Assembly (NCBI GenBank): GCA_021849745.1
Contig: JAJZSN010000005.1
Span: 3,867 to 54,627 of the forward strand
Reading direction: 5' to 3'
Origin: Bacillota bacterium
GTDB lineage: Bacteria > Bacillota > GCA-003054495 > Carboxydocellales > JAJZSN01
DNA length: 50,761 nt
Shown: positions 1 through 7,389 of the stretch, piece by piece
Numbering within the stretch: position 1 is the first letter of the stretch
Layout of the letters: every line of letters starts with the position of its first letter
Notes under the pieces: model-generated
The model's database searches: none
What the model was told of the DNA's origin: nothing
The model's input: only the letters and a program-made list of their open reading frames with translations
Program-made: the position numbers and the translations under genes

Positions 1-1092
1 TGCGGGGTATGTGCCAAGGTTTGCCCTATCGGGGCCGTCAATTTTGAGGATGAGGACACCCTGGTTACTGAAAAGTTTGGGGCCATAGTCATGGCCACCG
101 GCTATGAACTCTTTAACTGGCAGAAAACATACGGGGAGTACGGTTGTGGTGAATATCCCGATGTGATTACCGGGATGCAGTTTGAGCGGCTGGTCAATGC
201 TTCAGGGCCGACCTTGGGCAAAATCAAACGGCCTTCCGACCACAAAATACCCCAATCCATCGTTTTCATCAAATGTGTCGGTTCCCGGGACGAGGTGAAA
301 GGGAAGAAGTATTGTTCCCGGGCCTGCTGTATGTACACAGCCAAACACGCCACCCAGGCCCTGGAGAAAATTCCCGGGGCGGATGTTTATGTTTTCTATA
401 TGGATGTGCGGACACCGGGTAAGATGTATGATGAGTTCTATGTCCGTACTTCCGAGGAGCACGGCGCTAAATACCTGCGGGGCCGGGTGTCAAAGATTTT
501 TCAGCAGGGTGATAAGTTGATTGTGCGGGGTGAAGATACCCTGTTAGGGCAGCCAGTGGAGGTTGCCGCCGACCTGGTGGTACTGGCTACCGCTATGGTA
601 TCTGTCTCCAATGCCGCAGAGTTGGCTCAGAAGGTTGGTTTCTCTTATGATAAAGACGGTTTCTTCACTGAGGCCCATCCTAAGTTGCGTCCCGTAGAAA
701 CCAACACCGCAGGGGTATACCTGGCCGGGTGCTGCCAGGGACCCAAGGATATTCCGGATACGGTGGCCCAGGCCAGCGGGGCGGCTTCCAAGGTATCGGC
801 CCTGTTCTCCGCTGATGAAATGACCACCAACCCCATGATTGCCGAGGTGAATGGGGGATTATGTTCAGGTTGCCTGCAGTGCCAGGGTATCTGCCCCTAT
901 AAGGCTATCCAGCCTGAGACCGTTACGGAAAGAGTCCATGGTCATAACGTAGAACGGGTGATAGCAGGAGTAAACTCCGGCCTCTGCCAGGGCTGTGGGG
1001 CCTGTACCGCCGAGTGCCGTTCAGGGGCTTTGAATCTCAAGGGCTTCACCAATTCACAACTATTGGCGGAGGTGGATGCGGCATGTCTGTAA
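1..1092 (+). CDS. hdrA: HdrA-like heterodisulfide reductase subunit A, 5' end outside window
   Basis: Open from base 1, so only the C-terminal part is present (363 codons). The first codons read CGVCAKVCPIGA, a [4Fe-4S] ferredoxin motif. Next comes the HdrA-specific cysteine segment (CVGSRDE, then YCSRACCMYTAK), a flavoprotein C-terminal segment ending near GVYLAGCCQGPKDIPDTV, and two C-terminal ferredoxin motifs (CSGCLQCQGICP and CQGCGACTAEC). HdrA carries the FAD that bifurcates or confurcates electrons between ferredoxin and a second acceptor; in sulfate reducers and acetogens it works with MvhD/FlxD-type partners in the cytoplasm. The next gene, overlapping by 10 bp, is such a partner, so the two are almost certainly co-translated. 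The physiological partner (hydrogenase, formate dehydrogenase or other) is outside the window. The HdrA call is firm; the exact complex is unknown. Confidence 0.92.
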   Translation, partial: CGVCAKVCPIGAVNFEDEDTLVTEKFGAIVMATGYELFNWQKTYGEYGCGEYPDVITGMQFERLVNASGPTLGKIKRPSDHKIPQSIVFIKCVGSRDEVKGKKYCSRACCMYTAKHATQALEKIPGADVYVFYMDVRTPGKMYDEFYVRTSEEHGAKYLRGRVSKIFQQGDKLIVRGEDTLLGQPVEVAADLVVLATAMVSVSNAAELAQKVGFSYDKDGFFTEAHPKLRPVETNTAGVYLAGCCQGPKDIPDTVAQASGAASKVSALFSADEMTTNPMIAEVNGGLCSGCLQCQGICPYKAIQPETVTERVHGHNVERVIAGVNSGLCQGCGACTAECRSGALNLKGFTNSQLLAEVDAACL

Positions 1093-1541
1093 TGGAACAA
1101 CAGATTGTTGATTGGCAACCTAAAATCGTCAGCTTTTGCTGTAACTGGTGCAGTTATGCCGGGGCCGACCTGGCGGGGATTAGCCGGTTTAAACACCCGG
1201 CCAACCTACGGGTCATCCGGGTGCCCTGTTCCGGACGGGTCAATCCCTTCCTGGTGCTGCGTGCTTTCCAAAAGGGAGCCGACGGGGTGCTGGTGGCCGG
1301 GTGCCACCCTGGAGACTGCCATTATGCTACAGGTAATTTATTTACCCGTCGCCGGTTCTTAGTGATGAAGCGGTTACTGGAGTATATAGGCTTTGAACCG
1401 GGACGGTTCCAGGCCCGTTGGATTTCCGGGGCGGAAGGCCAAAAATGGGCGGAGAATTCTAAGAAAGTTACTGAAGATATTAAGGCGTTGGGGCCAAATA
1501 GAAAGCTTCGGGAAGTCCCGAACCTTAAAGGCCGGGCTTAA
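1083..1541 (+). CDS. MvhD-like [2Fe-2S] subunit (methyl-viologen-reducing hydrogenase delta family)
   Basis: A 152-residue protein starting at the ATG at 1083, chosen because GGAGGTGG (1068-1075) lies 7 nt upstream; the start overlaps the end of the hdrA-like gene. Cysteine motifs characteristic of the MvhD / FlxD C-terminal family are visible: FCCNWCSYAGAD near the N-terminus, VPCSGRV, and GCHPGDCHYATGN. In the family this subunit carries an iron-sulfur cluster and passes electrons from a hydrogenase or dehydrogenase to the flavin of HdrA. The overlap and order (hdrA then mvhD) match Hdr operons of sulfate-reducing and acetogenic Firmicutes. The gene ends the operon as far as can be seen; no clear terminator hairpin lies in the 41 bp before the convergent gene. 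Confidence 0.9.
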   Translation: MSVMEQQIVDWQPKIVSFCCNWCSYAGADLAGISRFKHPANLRVIRVPCSGRVNPFLVLRAFQKGADGVLVAGCHPGDCHYATGNLFTRRRFLVMKRLLEYIGFEPGRFQARWISGAEGQKWAENSKKVTEDIKALGPNRKLREVPNLKGRA

Positions 1542-1582
1542 TTTATTTAACCCCCAAAGAACTACGCAAAGCTGACAGCTGA

Positions 1583-1978
1583 TTACCGTCCAACTCCCAA
1601 AACCCCTCCCAAAGCGCCGCCGAACAGGCAGAAAAGGGTTTTCTTAACCACTCCGACCAAAGTAAAAGCAGTGGGCAAGGCCACAGCGGAAACCGCCAAG
1701 GCCGCCAGCAGGAAAATCACCCCTGCGCCGAAACCATGAATAAGTCCTTTTTGTTTAGCCATTCGGGAAGAAGTCCAACCTCCTCCCACAGCTCCCAGAG
1801 TCAAGATACCCAGGGCCAGGCCCGGTAAGTTTGCCTCAGACAAACTGGTGAAACTAAGGAGCAATCCGGTGAACATGCTTAAGAGCAGGGTGGAGCAAAG
1901 GGCCACAAAGGATCCCTTAATCATGGCCGATAAGTTAATGGACGGGGTTCTATCAATATTTTGAGTGGAAAAACCCAT
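1583..1978 (-). CDS. TIGR04086-type small integral membrane protein
   Basis: A 131-residue, very hydrophobic protein with about four membrane segments: an N-terminal pair separated by a short loop (SLSEANLPG), a glycine-rich segment GAVGGGWTSSRMAKQKG that is the recognisable part of the family, and two more segments ending in a GGALGGVLGVG tail. GGAGGTG lies 5 nt before the ATG. Proteins of this type are found mostly in spore-forming Firmicutes (YrzE-like) and have no assigned function. It is convergent with the Hdr genes and divergent from the next gene. Confidence 0.7.
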   Translation of the reverse strand: MGFSTQNIDRTPSINLSAMIKGSFVALCSTLLLSMFTGLLLSFTSLSEANLPGLALGILTLGAVGGGWTSSRMAKQKGLIHGFGAGVIFLLAALAVSAVALPTAFTLVGVVKKTLFCLFGGALGGVLGVGR

Positions 1979-2079
1979 TTTTCACACCTCCGATACAAAT
2001 TTCCTCTTTACAATCTATGGGTGAATTGCTGGATTTATGACAAGAGTTAGGTTATAATTTGATAAGTGGAGGTGGGTAA

Positions 2080-2442
2080 ATGTATTTCTGGAATGTTGAG
2101 AAATTGGCGGCAGACCTGAGGGAGAATAGGTTAACCCAGAAGGACAAGATGAAATATTTAGTTGTATTTTCGGTATATTATACAGTTTTGTTTGAGTTTG
2201 TCTTTTGGTCGGGGGTTCATGGCGAAAACATCTATGATATGCCAATAACCAATCGGTTCATTGTGATATTTATTAGTTTTTATTCATTATACTTTATTTT
2301 CGGCAGCTTGATATTGGGAGAGGTATTTGATAATTTTGTCCAAAATGCTAGTATACTTGATGCTGCAACCCAGTTAATTTTTATGATTTCATACTATTAC
2401 TACATAAAAATTTACATTGCCAAAATAGCTAGGAGTCAATAA
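2080..2442 (+). CDS. hypothetical small membrane protein
   Basis: A 120-residue protein I do not recognise. It has a charged N-terminus (about residues 1-25), three predicted membrane spans rich in Phe and Tyr, and a short lysine-containing tail. GGAGGTGG (2068-2075) precedes the ATG, and TATAAT at 2054-2059 could be a -10 element. The last five codons and the stop form part of the left arm of a 28-bp perfect inverted repeat (2426-2485) that should terminate transcription. The AT-rich composition differs from the GC-richer neighbours, which may mean recent acquisition, but membrane proteins are often AT-rich. Confidence 0.6.
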   Translation: MYFWNVEKLAADLRENRLTQKDKMKYLVVFSVYYTVLFEFVFWSGVHGENIYDMPITNRFIVIFISFYSLYFIFGSLILGEVFDNFVQNASILDAATQLIFMISYYYYIKIYIAKIARSQ

Positions 2443-2485
2443 AAAACCGTACCTTGAGGTACGGTTTTTTATTGACTCCTAGCTA
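2426..2485 (+). terminator. 28-bp perfect inverted repeat, strong terminator
   Basis: Positions 2426-2453 and 2458-2485 are exact reverse complements, separated by a TTGA tetraloop. The A6/T6 block in the inner part of the stem gives a U-rich run in either direction, so the hairpin can act as a terminator. The left arm includes the final codons and stop of the 120-residue gene; the right arm ends 57 bp before the TetR start. The perfect arms are much longer than a normal intrinsic terminator. Confidence 0.85.
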
Positions 2486-2509
2486 AATTTTGAATACTAT
2501 ATAAGTAAG

Positions 2510-2523
2510 TGAGTAATCACTCA
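2510..2523. promoter_or_regulatory. TetR-type operator palindrome
   Basis: TGAGT-AATC-ACTCA is a perfect 5-bp-arm inverted repeat just after a possible -10 (TACTAT, about 2494-2499) and 19 bp before the start of the TetR gene. TGAGTGA/TCACTCA-like palindromes are typical operators of self-regulated TetR genes heading HlyD-ABC efflux operons. Binding here would block the transcription start of the whole operon. Confidence 0.65.
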
Positions 2524-2541
2524 TCGAAGGAGGTTAATAAA

Positions 2542-3126
2542 ATGACCGCACAGGATACAAAAGAAAAGGTGATGGCTGCTGCCATCAAAGTCTTTGGCCA
2601 AAAGGGCTTTCATGGAGCCACCACCAGGGAAATTGCCAGGGAAGCCGGGGTAGCTGAAGGTACTATTTTTCGGCATTTCAAAAGCAAGAAGGATCTTTTG
2701 GTCAGTTTGGCTACGCCCATGGTGGTGGATAGTTTAATTGGGTTGATTGATGAAGTTTCCAATCGTTCTGATGAAGAAATAATTAAGGCTGTTATTAATA
2801 ATCGGATAAAAATTATCCGAGAACATATGGGTATAGTTAAACTTTTAATCTATGAGTCGGTGTTTCACCCGGAGGTACAGGAGATTTTATATAGTAATAT
2901 CATTTCTAAAGCTAAAGGGGTGCTTGAAAAATTTATCTCCCAGAGGATTCAGCAAGGCCGGTTTAAGGATGTAGATCCCTCTCATGCTGCCAGGTGCTTG
3001 GCGGGAATGGTATTTATGATGATTTTATGGGAAAATGTGGGCCTCGATGAGTCCAAGGGGTTAACCAAGGATGAAAAGATAACTCAATTGGTGGACATCT
3101 TCTTACATGGCATGACCAAAAGCTAA
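2542..3126 (+). CDS. TetR/AcrR-family transcriptional repressor of the downstream efflux operon
   Basis: A 194-residue protein from the ATG at 2542, chosen over an upstream in-frame ATG at 2509 because AAGGAGG (2527-2533) lies 8 nt before it and because the operator would otherwise fall inside the coding sequence. The N-terminal TetR helix-turn-helix is clear: GATTREIAREAGVAEGTIFRHF at about residues 27-48, followed by KSKKDLL. The C-terminal ligand domain is variable, so the inducer cannot be read. It heads a four-gene unit with an HlyD lipoprotein and an ABC-2 exporter, 15 bp from the next gene. Likely role: autorepression with derepression by an exported compound. Confidence 0.9.
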   Translation: MTAQDTKEKVMAAAIKVFGQKGFHGATTREIAREAGVAEGTIFRHFKSKKDLLVSLATPMVVDSLIGLIDEVSNRSDEEIIKAVINNRIKIIREHMGIVKLLIYESVFHPEVQEILYSNIISKAKGVLEKFISQRIQQGRFKDVDPSHAARCLAGMVFMMILWENVGLDESKGLTKDEKITQLVDIFLHGMTKS

Positions 3127-3141
3127 AAAGGGGGCGTTGAG

Positions 3142-4161
3142 ATGAAAAGAAGAGGTACGGGTTTATGGGTCATGGGGATTTTGGTCGCCCTAATCCTGGC
3201 TGGTTGTGGAACGGCGGTAAAGGGTGGGGGGGTGACTGCTTCAGGCACTGTTGAGGCTACAGAGATTACGGTGAGCAGTGAAATGGCCGGCAAAATAACT
3301 GAGGTTAAAGTGGCCGAAGGTGATAAAATTAAAGCCGGTGAAATACTGGCAGTATTAGATGATAAAGTGGCGGCGGCCCAGGTGAAGGCGGCCGAGGCGG
3401 TAGTCAAGGGGGCCCAGGCAAGGCTGGCAGAGACCAAGGAGGGTTCCAGGGTACAGCAAATCCGTCAGGCTGAGGCTGCAGTTAAGCAGGCTCAAGCAGT
3501 GGTGCAAGGTGCGGAGGAAACGAAAAATAATGCCTACCGGTTGTGGCAGGATTTGCAAGAGGTGTACGGATCTGAAGGGGTTACAGAAAAGGAACTGGAT
3601 GCCGCTGAAACCAGGTATAAGACGGCTGAATCCCAATTAAAGGCTGCGGCGGCTCAGGTAAAAGGGGCTCAGGAACAGTTGGCCCTACTAAAAGCAGGAG
3701 CCTCCGGCAATACCATAAAGGCCATGGATGCTTCTCTTTCTCAGGCTGAAGCCGGATTGGAGCAAGCCAGAGCCCAATTAGCCAAGACTAGAATTACTGC
3801 TCCCGGTGAGGGTACGGTGGCCGCAGTAATGGTAGAAAAAGGGGAACTGGCAATGCCGGGGGCGCCTGTTTTGACTCTCTTAGACTTACAGAAAAAATGG
3901 GTTAAGGTGTATGTCCCGGAAGATCAACTGGGTCAAATCAGGTATGGGCAATTAGCTTTGATTAGTGTAGATTCCTTTCCTGGAGAGACTTTTCAGGGCA
4001 AAGTATCCTTCATCGCCAAAGAAGCTGAGTTTACCCCCAAGAATGTTCAGACCAAGGAAGAGCGGGTGAATATGGTTTTTGCCGTGAAGGTGACGGTGGA
4101 AGACCCTAAAGATAAACTAAAGCCGGGGCTGCCTGCCGATATTCTTTTCGGGGAAGGGTGA
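3142..4161 (+). CDS. HlyD-family efflux adaptor lipoprotein
   Basis: A 339-residue membrane-fusion-type protein. The N-terminus is a lipoprotein signal (hydrophobic run, then LAGC with the lipidated cysteine at residue 22), so it should be anchored on the outer face of the cytoplasmic membrane. A first half-lipoyl segment (GKITEVKVAEGDKIKAGEILAVLDD in outline) is followed by an alanine- and glutamine-rich coiled coil (about residues 75-220) and the second half (ITAPGEGTV, then MPGAPVLTL) with a beta-barrel domain. It works with the ATPase and permease encoded next; its stop overlaps the ATPase start. In a Gram-positive cell it probably collects or guides substrate outside the membrane. Substrate unknown. 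Confidence 0.88.
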   Translation: MKRRGTGLWVMGILVALILAGCGTAVKGGGVTASGTVEATEITVSSEMAGKITEVKVAEGDKIKAGEILAVLDDKVAAAQVKAAEAVVKGAQARLAETKEGSRVQQIRQAEAAVKQAQAVVQGAEETKNNAYRLWQDLQEVYGSEGVTEKELDAAETRYKTAESQLKAAAAQVKGAQEQLALLKAGASGNTIKAMDASLSQAEAGLEQARAQLAKTRITAPGEGTVAAVMVEKGELAMPGAPVLTLLDLQKKWVKVYVPEDQLGQIRYGQLALISVDSFPGETFQGKVSFIAKEAEFTPKNVQTKEERVNMVFAVKVTVEDPKDKLKPGLPADILFGEG

Positions 4162-4949
4162 TGGTCATGGAACACGCCATCGAGGTACAGGGTTTGACCA
4201 AGACCTTTGGTGATTTTACGGCGGTGGATAATCTTTCTTTCCGGATTAAGCCGGGGGAAATCTTTGGTTTCTTAGGCCCTAACGGTTCAGGGAAATCCAC
4301 CACCATCAGGATGCTGTGCGGAATCTTGAGTCCCAGTGGCGGCCAGGGAAAAGTTCTGGGCTATGACCTCAAGGATAGTGAAAAAATTAAGCAGAATATT
4401 GGTTATATGTCCCAAAAGTTCAGCCTTTATGAGGATTTGACGGTTGAGGAGAATATTGACTTCTATGCCGGGATCTACGGCCTAAGGGGTAAAGAAGTCA
4501 GGGAAAGGAAAGAAGAGTTGATTCAACTGGCCTTACTTACCGGTAAAGAAAAAGCCCTGGCAGGCACTTTGTCCGGCGGTTGGAAGCAGAGGCTGGCTCT
4601 GGCCTGTGCCCTGGTTCACCGGCCTCATCTGTTGTTTCTGGATGAACCCACCGCCGGGGTAGACCCTGTTTCCAGGCGGGTTTTCTGGGAGTTGTTGTAC
4701 CGGGTGGCGGCCCAGGGGGTGACTATTCTGGTGACCACCCACTACATGGATGAGGCGGAAAAGTGCGATGTAGTAGGGTTTATTTACCAGGGTAAGCTCA
4801 TGGGATTCGGTACCCCCGGGGAATTGATGGGTGCCATGGGCTTAACCAATCTGGAGGATGTGTTCATCAAGGTGGTTGAGGAGGATTACCAAGACGAAGC
4901 CTGGCAGGAACTGCTTAAGTCCCACCGGAAGGAGGTGACCGGTGAATGA
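4161..4949 (+). CDS. ABC-2-type exporter ATP-binding protein
   Basis: A 262-residue ABC ATPase with Walker A GPNGSGKS, Q-loop (YMSQKFSLYEDLT), signature LSGGWKQR and Walker B LLFLDEPTAG followed by the H-loop TTHYMDEAEKCD. The start is one of GTG 4158, ATG 4161 or ATG 4167; 4161 overlaps the previous stop, while 4167 has the better spacing from GGGAAGGGTG. It belongs to the drug/NatA-like class that energises ABC-2 permeases, and the next gene is such a permease, overlapping by 4 bp. The signature contains W where many members have M or E, which is within family variation. Confidence 0.92.
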   Translation: MVMEHAIEVQGLTKTFGDFTAVDNLSFRIKPGEIFGFLGPNGSGKSTTIRMLCGILSPSGGQGKVLGYDLKDSEKIKQNIGYMSQKFSLYEDLTVEENIDFYAGIYGLRGKEVRERKEELIQLALLTGKEKALAGTLSGGWKQRLALACALVHRPHLLFLDEPTAGVDPVSRRVFWELLYRVAAQGVTILVTTHYMDEAEKCDVVGFIYQGKLMGFGTPGELMGAMGLTNLEDVFIKVVEEDYQDEAWQELLKSHRKEVTGE

Positions 4950-6082
4950 TAAAGTGGTTTAGGATTCGTTCTATCGTCGTTAAGGAGATTATCCAGATTA
5001 AACGGGATATCCCCAGTTTGGCCATAATTTTCATTATGCCGGTATTTATGCTGCTTCTCTTCGGGTACGCAGTGACTACCGATGTGGATCATATTACCAC
5101 CGTGGTTTGGGATCAGGACAAAAGTCCCCAGAGCCGGGAGATTATCCAGGCTTTTGAGCAATCGGGTTATTTCGATATCAGGTATTACGCCGGTGACATG
5201 AAAGAAATCACCTGGTTAATTGACGGCGGCGAGGCCAAAGCTGGTTTTATTATTCCGCCGGGTTATGCCAGGGATGTTTTAAAAGGACAGTCCGCTGGAC
5301 TTCAGGCTATTATCGACGGGTCTGATCCCTTGATTGCCAGGACGGCTTTATCCACTGCCCAGATGATTGGGCAGGTAAAGGGTTTTGCCCTGAAGTTAGA
5401 GTCTTTGTCCCGTTTCGGTTTGGGTATCAAGGCTGAACCTGGTATCGACCTGCGGGCCAGGGTCTGGTATAATCCTGATATGGAGAGTGTGAGGTTCAAT
5501 GTCCCTGGGTTAATTGGCTTAATCATGCAGAACATTACTGTTATGCTGACGGCTTTTGCCCTGGTGAAGGAGCGGGAGCGGGGTACCATGGAGCAGTTGA
5601 TAATCACTCCTATCAAACCTTTTGAATTGATTATCGGAAAACTGATACCCTATGTAGGGATAGGTTTTATGGATGTGATTGTCACCTTGCTTATCGGATC
5701 ACTGTGGTTTGAGGTTCCCGTTAATGGCAGTGTGTTATTGCTGCTGGCTTTGTCCCTTGTGTTTTTGCTGGTGGCCCTGGGCCTTGGGTTGTTTATTTCT
5801 ACGGTGGCCAAAACCCAGCTCCAGGCCATGCAGATGACCTTTATGATTATTTTGCCCAGTGTTTTGTTATCCGGTTTCATGTTTCCCAGGGAAGCTATGC
5901 CCCTTCCGGTGCAAGCTTTCGGGGCGGTGATACCGTTGACTTATTTCCTGGAGATATTGCGGGGGATTATTCTTAAAGGGATTGGTCTGCAGGAGTTGTG
6001 GCGCAATGTGTTATGGTTGGCTATTCTTGGAGTGGGGATATTAACCCTCTCTGCGGTCAGATTCAAGAAAAAGCTGGACTAG
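4946..6082 (+). CDS. ABC-2-type exporter permease (YhhJ/YbhR-like)
   Basis: A 378-residue permease: one N-terminal membrane span (about residues 22-42, IIFIMPVFMLLLFGYAV), a large outside domain of about 130 residues, then five clustered C-terminal spans. The segment KERERGTMEQLIITPIKPFELIIGK, between the second and third spans, is diagnostic for ABC-2 permeases. ATGA overlap with the ATPase gene shows translational coupling. Only one permease gene is present, so the transporter is presumably a homodimer with two ATPase subunits. Confidence 0.92.
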   Translation: MIKWFRIRSIVVKEIIQIKRDIPSLAIIFIMPVFMLLLFGYAVTTDVDHITTVVWDQDKSPQSREIIQAFEQSGYFDIRYYAGDMKEITWLIDGGEAKAGFIIPPGYARDVLKGQSAGLQAIIDGSDPLIARTALSTAQMIGQVKGFALKLESLSRFGLGIKAEPGIDLRARVWYNPDMESVRFNVPGLIGLIMQNITVMLTAFALVKERERGTMEQLIITPIKPFELIIGKLIPYVGIGFMDVIVTLLIGSLWFEVPVNGSVLLLLALSLVFLLVALGLGLFISTVAKTQLQAMQMTFMIILPSVLLSGFMFPREAMPLPVQAFGAVIPLTYFLEILRGIILKGIGLQELWRNVLWLAILGVGILTLSAVRFKKKLD

Positions 6083-6100
6083 GTTAAGCTGTAAAAACAG

Positions 6101-6130
6101 TTGGCAAATAAGTTGGCATTTAAGTTGGCA
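6101..6130 (+). repeat. three 12-bp tandem repeats upstream of the radical SAM gene
   Basis: TTGGCA occurs at 6101, 6113 and 6125, exactly 12 bp apart, with intervening AAATAAG / TTTAAG / TAAGAG. The array ends 15 bp before the ATG at 6145, so it lies in the leader or promoter region. Its register could serve as a multi-site operator, or it may be slippage-generated sequence. Confidence 0.7.
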
Positions 6131-6144
6131 TAAGAGGTGGTATT

Positions 6145-6741
6145 ATGGTTAATAAAGGGAAGATTTATAGTTACGCCATAGGTGACTCTCTGTATCTTAA
6201 TCTAACCAACCGGTGTCCTAACCGGTGCTGTTTCTGTATCAGGGAATTCCATGACGGGGTTGGGGCGGAGCCCCTCTGGCTGGAGAGAGAACCGTCGGCT
6301 CAGGAGGTCTTGGATTCTATAGACGATCTTTCGCGGTATAAGGAAATAGTGTTCTGTGGATTCGGTGAACCTTTAAGTAGAGTGGATGTGGTGGTGGAGT
6401 TGGCCAAAACCCTGCGGCCTGAGGGTATCCCCGTAAGGATAAATACCAATGGCTTAGCCAACCTTATCCATAAGCGAAATATCGTGCCCGAACTGGCGGG
6501 GTTGGTGGATGTTATATCCATCAGTCTTAACGCTGAAAATGTTGAGAAGTACCAAGAGTTATGCCAACCGGTATTCGGGGAAAAAAGTTACGAGGCTCTG
6601 TTGGAATTCGCCAGGGAATGTGTGAAGGTCATTCCCAAGGTTATCATGACAGTGGTCAATAAGCCGGAAGTGGATGTGCCAAAATCCGCAGAAATTGCTC
6701 ATGGGATAGGGGCAGAGTTTAGGGTACGGACGTTTTTGTAG
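6145..6741 (+). CDS. TatD-linked radical SAM protein
   Basis: A 198-residue small radical SAM protein. The cluster motif is CPNRCCFC (CX3CX2C) at about residues 24-31, followed by FCGFGEPL and RINTNG, which are the SAM-binding core motifs. The short length and the REFHDGVG sequence after the cluster resemble the family that is usually encoded beside, or fused to, TatD nucleases. No tatD gene is in the window, so the usual partner is missing locally. AAGAGGTGG precedes the ATG. The reaction catalysed by this family is not known to me. Confidence 0.8.
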   Translation: MVNKGKIYSYAIGDSLYLNLTNRCPNRCCFCIREFHDGVGAEPLWLEREPSAQEVLDSIDDLSRYKEIVFCGFGEPLSRVDVVVELAKTLRPEGIPVRINTNGLANLIHKRNIVPELAGLVDVISISLNAENVEKYQELCQPVFGEKSYEALLEFARECVKVIPKVIMTVVNKPEVDVPKSAEIAHGIGAEFRVRTFL

Positions 6742-6755
6742 GTATTCCTGGGGGG

Positions 6756-6850
6756 CAGCTATCAGCTATCAGCTTTTTGTCATGGATTATTAGTCGTCAG
6801 CCGTCAGTCGACGGTTATATTTTTTTATGTTTAGCTGATAGCTGACGACT
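6756..6850. repeat. heptamer-based inverted repeat (AGCTATC / CGTCAGY family)
   Basis: AGCTATC is repeated in tandem at 6757-6774, and AGCTGATAGCTG at 6833-6844 is its reverse complement. Between them the strand reads CGTCAGCCGTCAGTCG, another 7-bp periodic run, repeated as GACGACTG at the right end. The element can fold into a long imperfect hairpin. It separates the radical SAM gene from the truncated CBO0543-like remnant. Confidence 0.75.
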
Positions 6851-6865
6851 GTAACCGGTATTTTT

Positions 6866-7222
6866 ATGGTGACTTATGTAATGCTAACCGATACCTTGGG
6901 CGAATATTTTAATCTATGGACATACCCGGATAACCTGATCCTAAAAGATACTGACCCTTTTGCCTTAGCAGATCTTACGGTATTTCCCATTCAGGCTATG
7001 CTGCTGGTTCAATACATGCCCCGAAATCCTTGGCAACAAACCTTAATCTTTGCCGGAGTAGCTCTCGTCAATGCTACCATAGAATACCTAACCCAAAGCT
7101 ATACCGATTTATATCAAATCGGGGAGAACTGGAGCGTTGTTTATTCTTTCTTAGCCTACATAGCCACCTTCTGGTTGGTGAGGATTCAGCATTTGTGGTA
7201 TATAAAAGTTCGTAGTTCATAG
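6866..7222 (+). pseudogene. N-terminally truncated CBO0543-family membrane protein remnant
   Basis: An open stretch of 118 codons without a convincing ribosome binding site. The encoded segment carries the recognisable core of the CBO0543 family (YoaT-like): LGEYFNLWTYPDN, ADLTVFPIQAMLL, then NATIEYLTQ and membrane spans. Intact members have additional N-terminal spans that are absent here. The 5' side is occupied by a heptamer repeat and the 3' codons (KVRSS) are already read from another repeat block at 7208. I infer a gene eroded by repeat-associated rearrangement. A short expressed form cannot be excluded. Confidence 0.55.
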
Positions 7223-7322
7223 TTCGTAGTTCGTAGTTGATGTAAGCCTTCCTCATGGGTTTTAAGGGGCCGGTGAGTACAGCTTACCTAACAACTATGA
7301 ACTATGAACTATGAGCTGCGAA
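7208..7322. repeat. inverted heptamer array GTTCRTA ... TATGAAC
   Basis: Four tandem GTTCRTA units at 7208-7235 face three inverted units (AACTATG) at 7294-7314. Inside, GTAAGC (7242) and GCTTAC (7282) are also complementary, so the roughly 115-bp unit can form a cruciform or hairpin. A related copy is at 27933-27988. No transposase is present. Confidence 0.8.
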
Positions 7323-7324
7323 CC

Positions 7325-7386
7325 GGTTTTTCCTGAAGGAAAAACCCCCTCCCCCGTAGAATATATGTTCTGAAGGAGGGGGGAGG
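7325..7386 (+). promoter_or_regulatory. sbcDC leader with two hairpins, the second masking the Shine-Dalgarno
   Basis: GGTTTTTCC (7325-7333) pairs with GGAAAAACC (7338-7346) over a TGAA loop. Immediately after, CCCCCTCC (7345-7352) is complementary to GGAGGGGG (7375-7382), which is the ribosome binding site of sbcD (ATG 7390). The G:C-only 8-bp stem would hide the Shine-Dalgarno. Translational control is an inference from complementarity only. Confidence 0.5.
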
Positions 7387-7389
7387 ACT

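Noticed and set aside
2509..2541. Longer TetR start at ATG 2509
   Set aside because: It lacks a ribosome binding site, while ATG 2542 has AAGGAGG and the operator palindrome lies upstream of it.
7074..7256. Minus-strand reading frame giving NYELRTMNYELL peptides
   Set aside because: The sequence is the translation of the GTTCRTA heptamer repeat and the antisense of the CBO0543-like remnant; peptides of this kind are repeat artefacts.
6756..7322. Heptamer arrays as a CRISPR
   Set aside because: Units are 7 bp with no spacers of 25-40 bp and no cas genes anywhere in the window.
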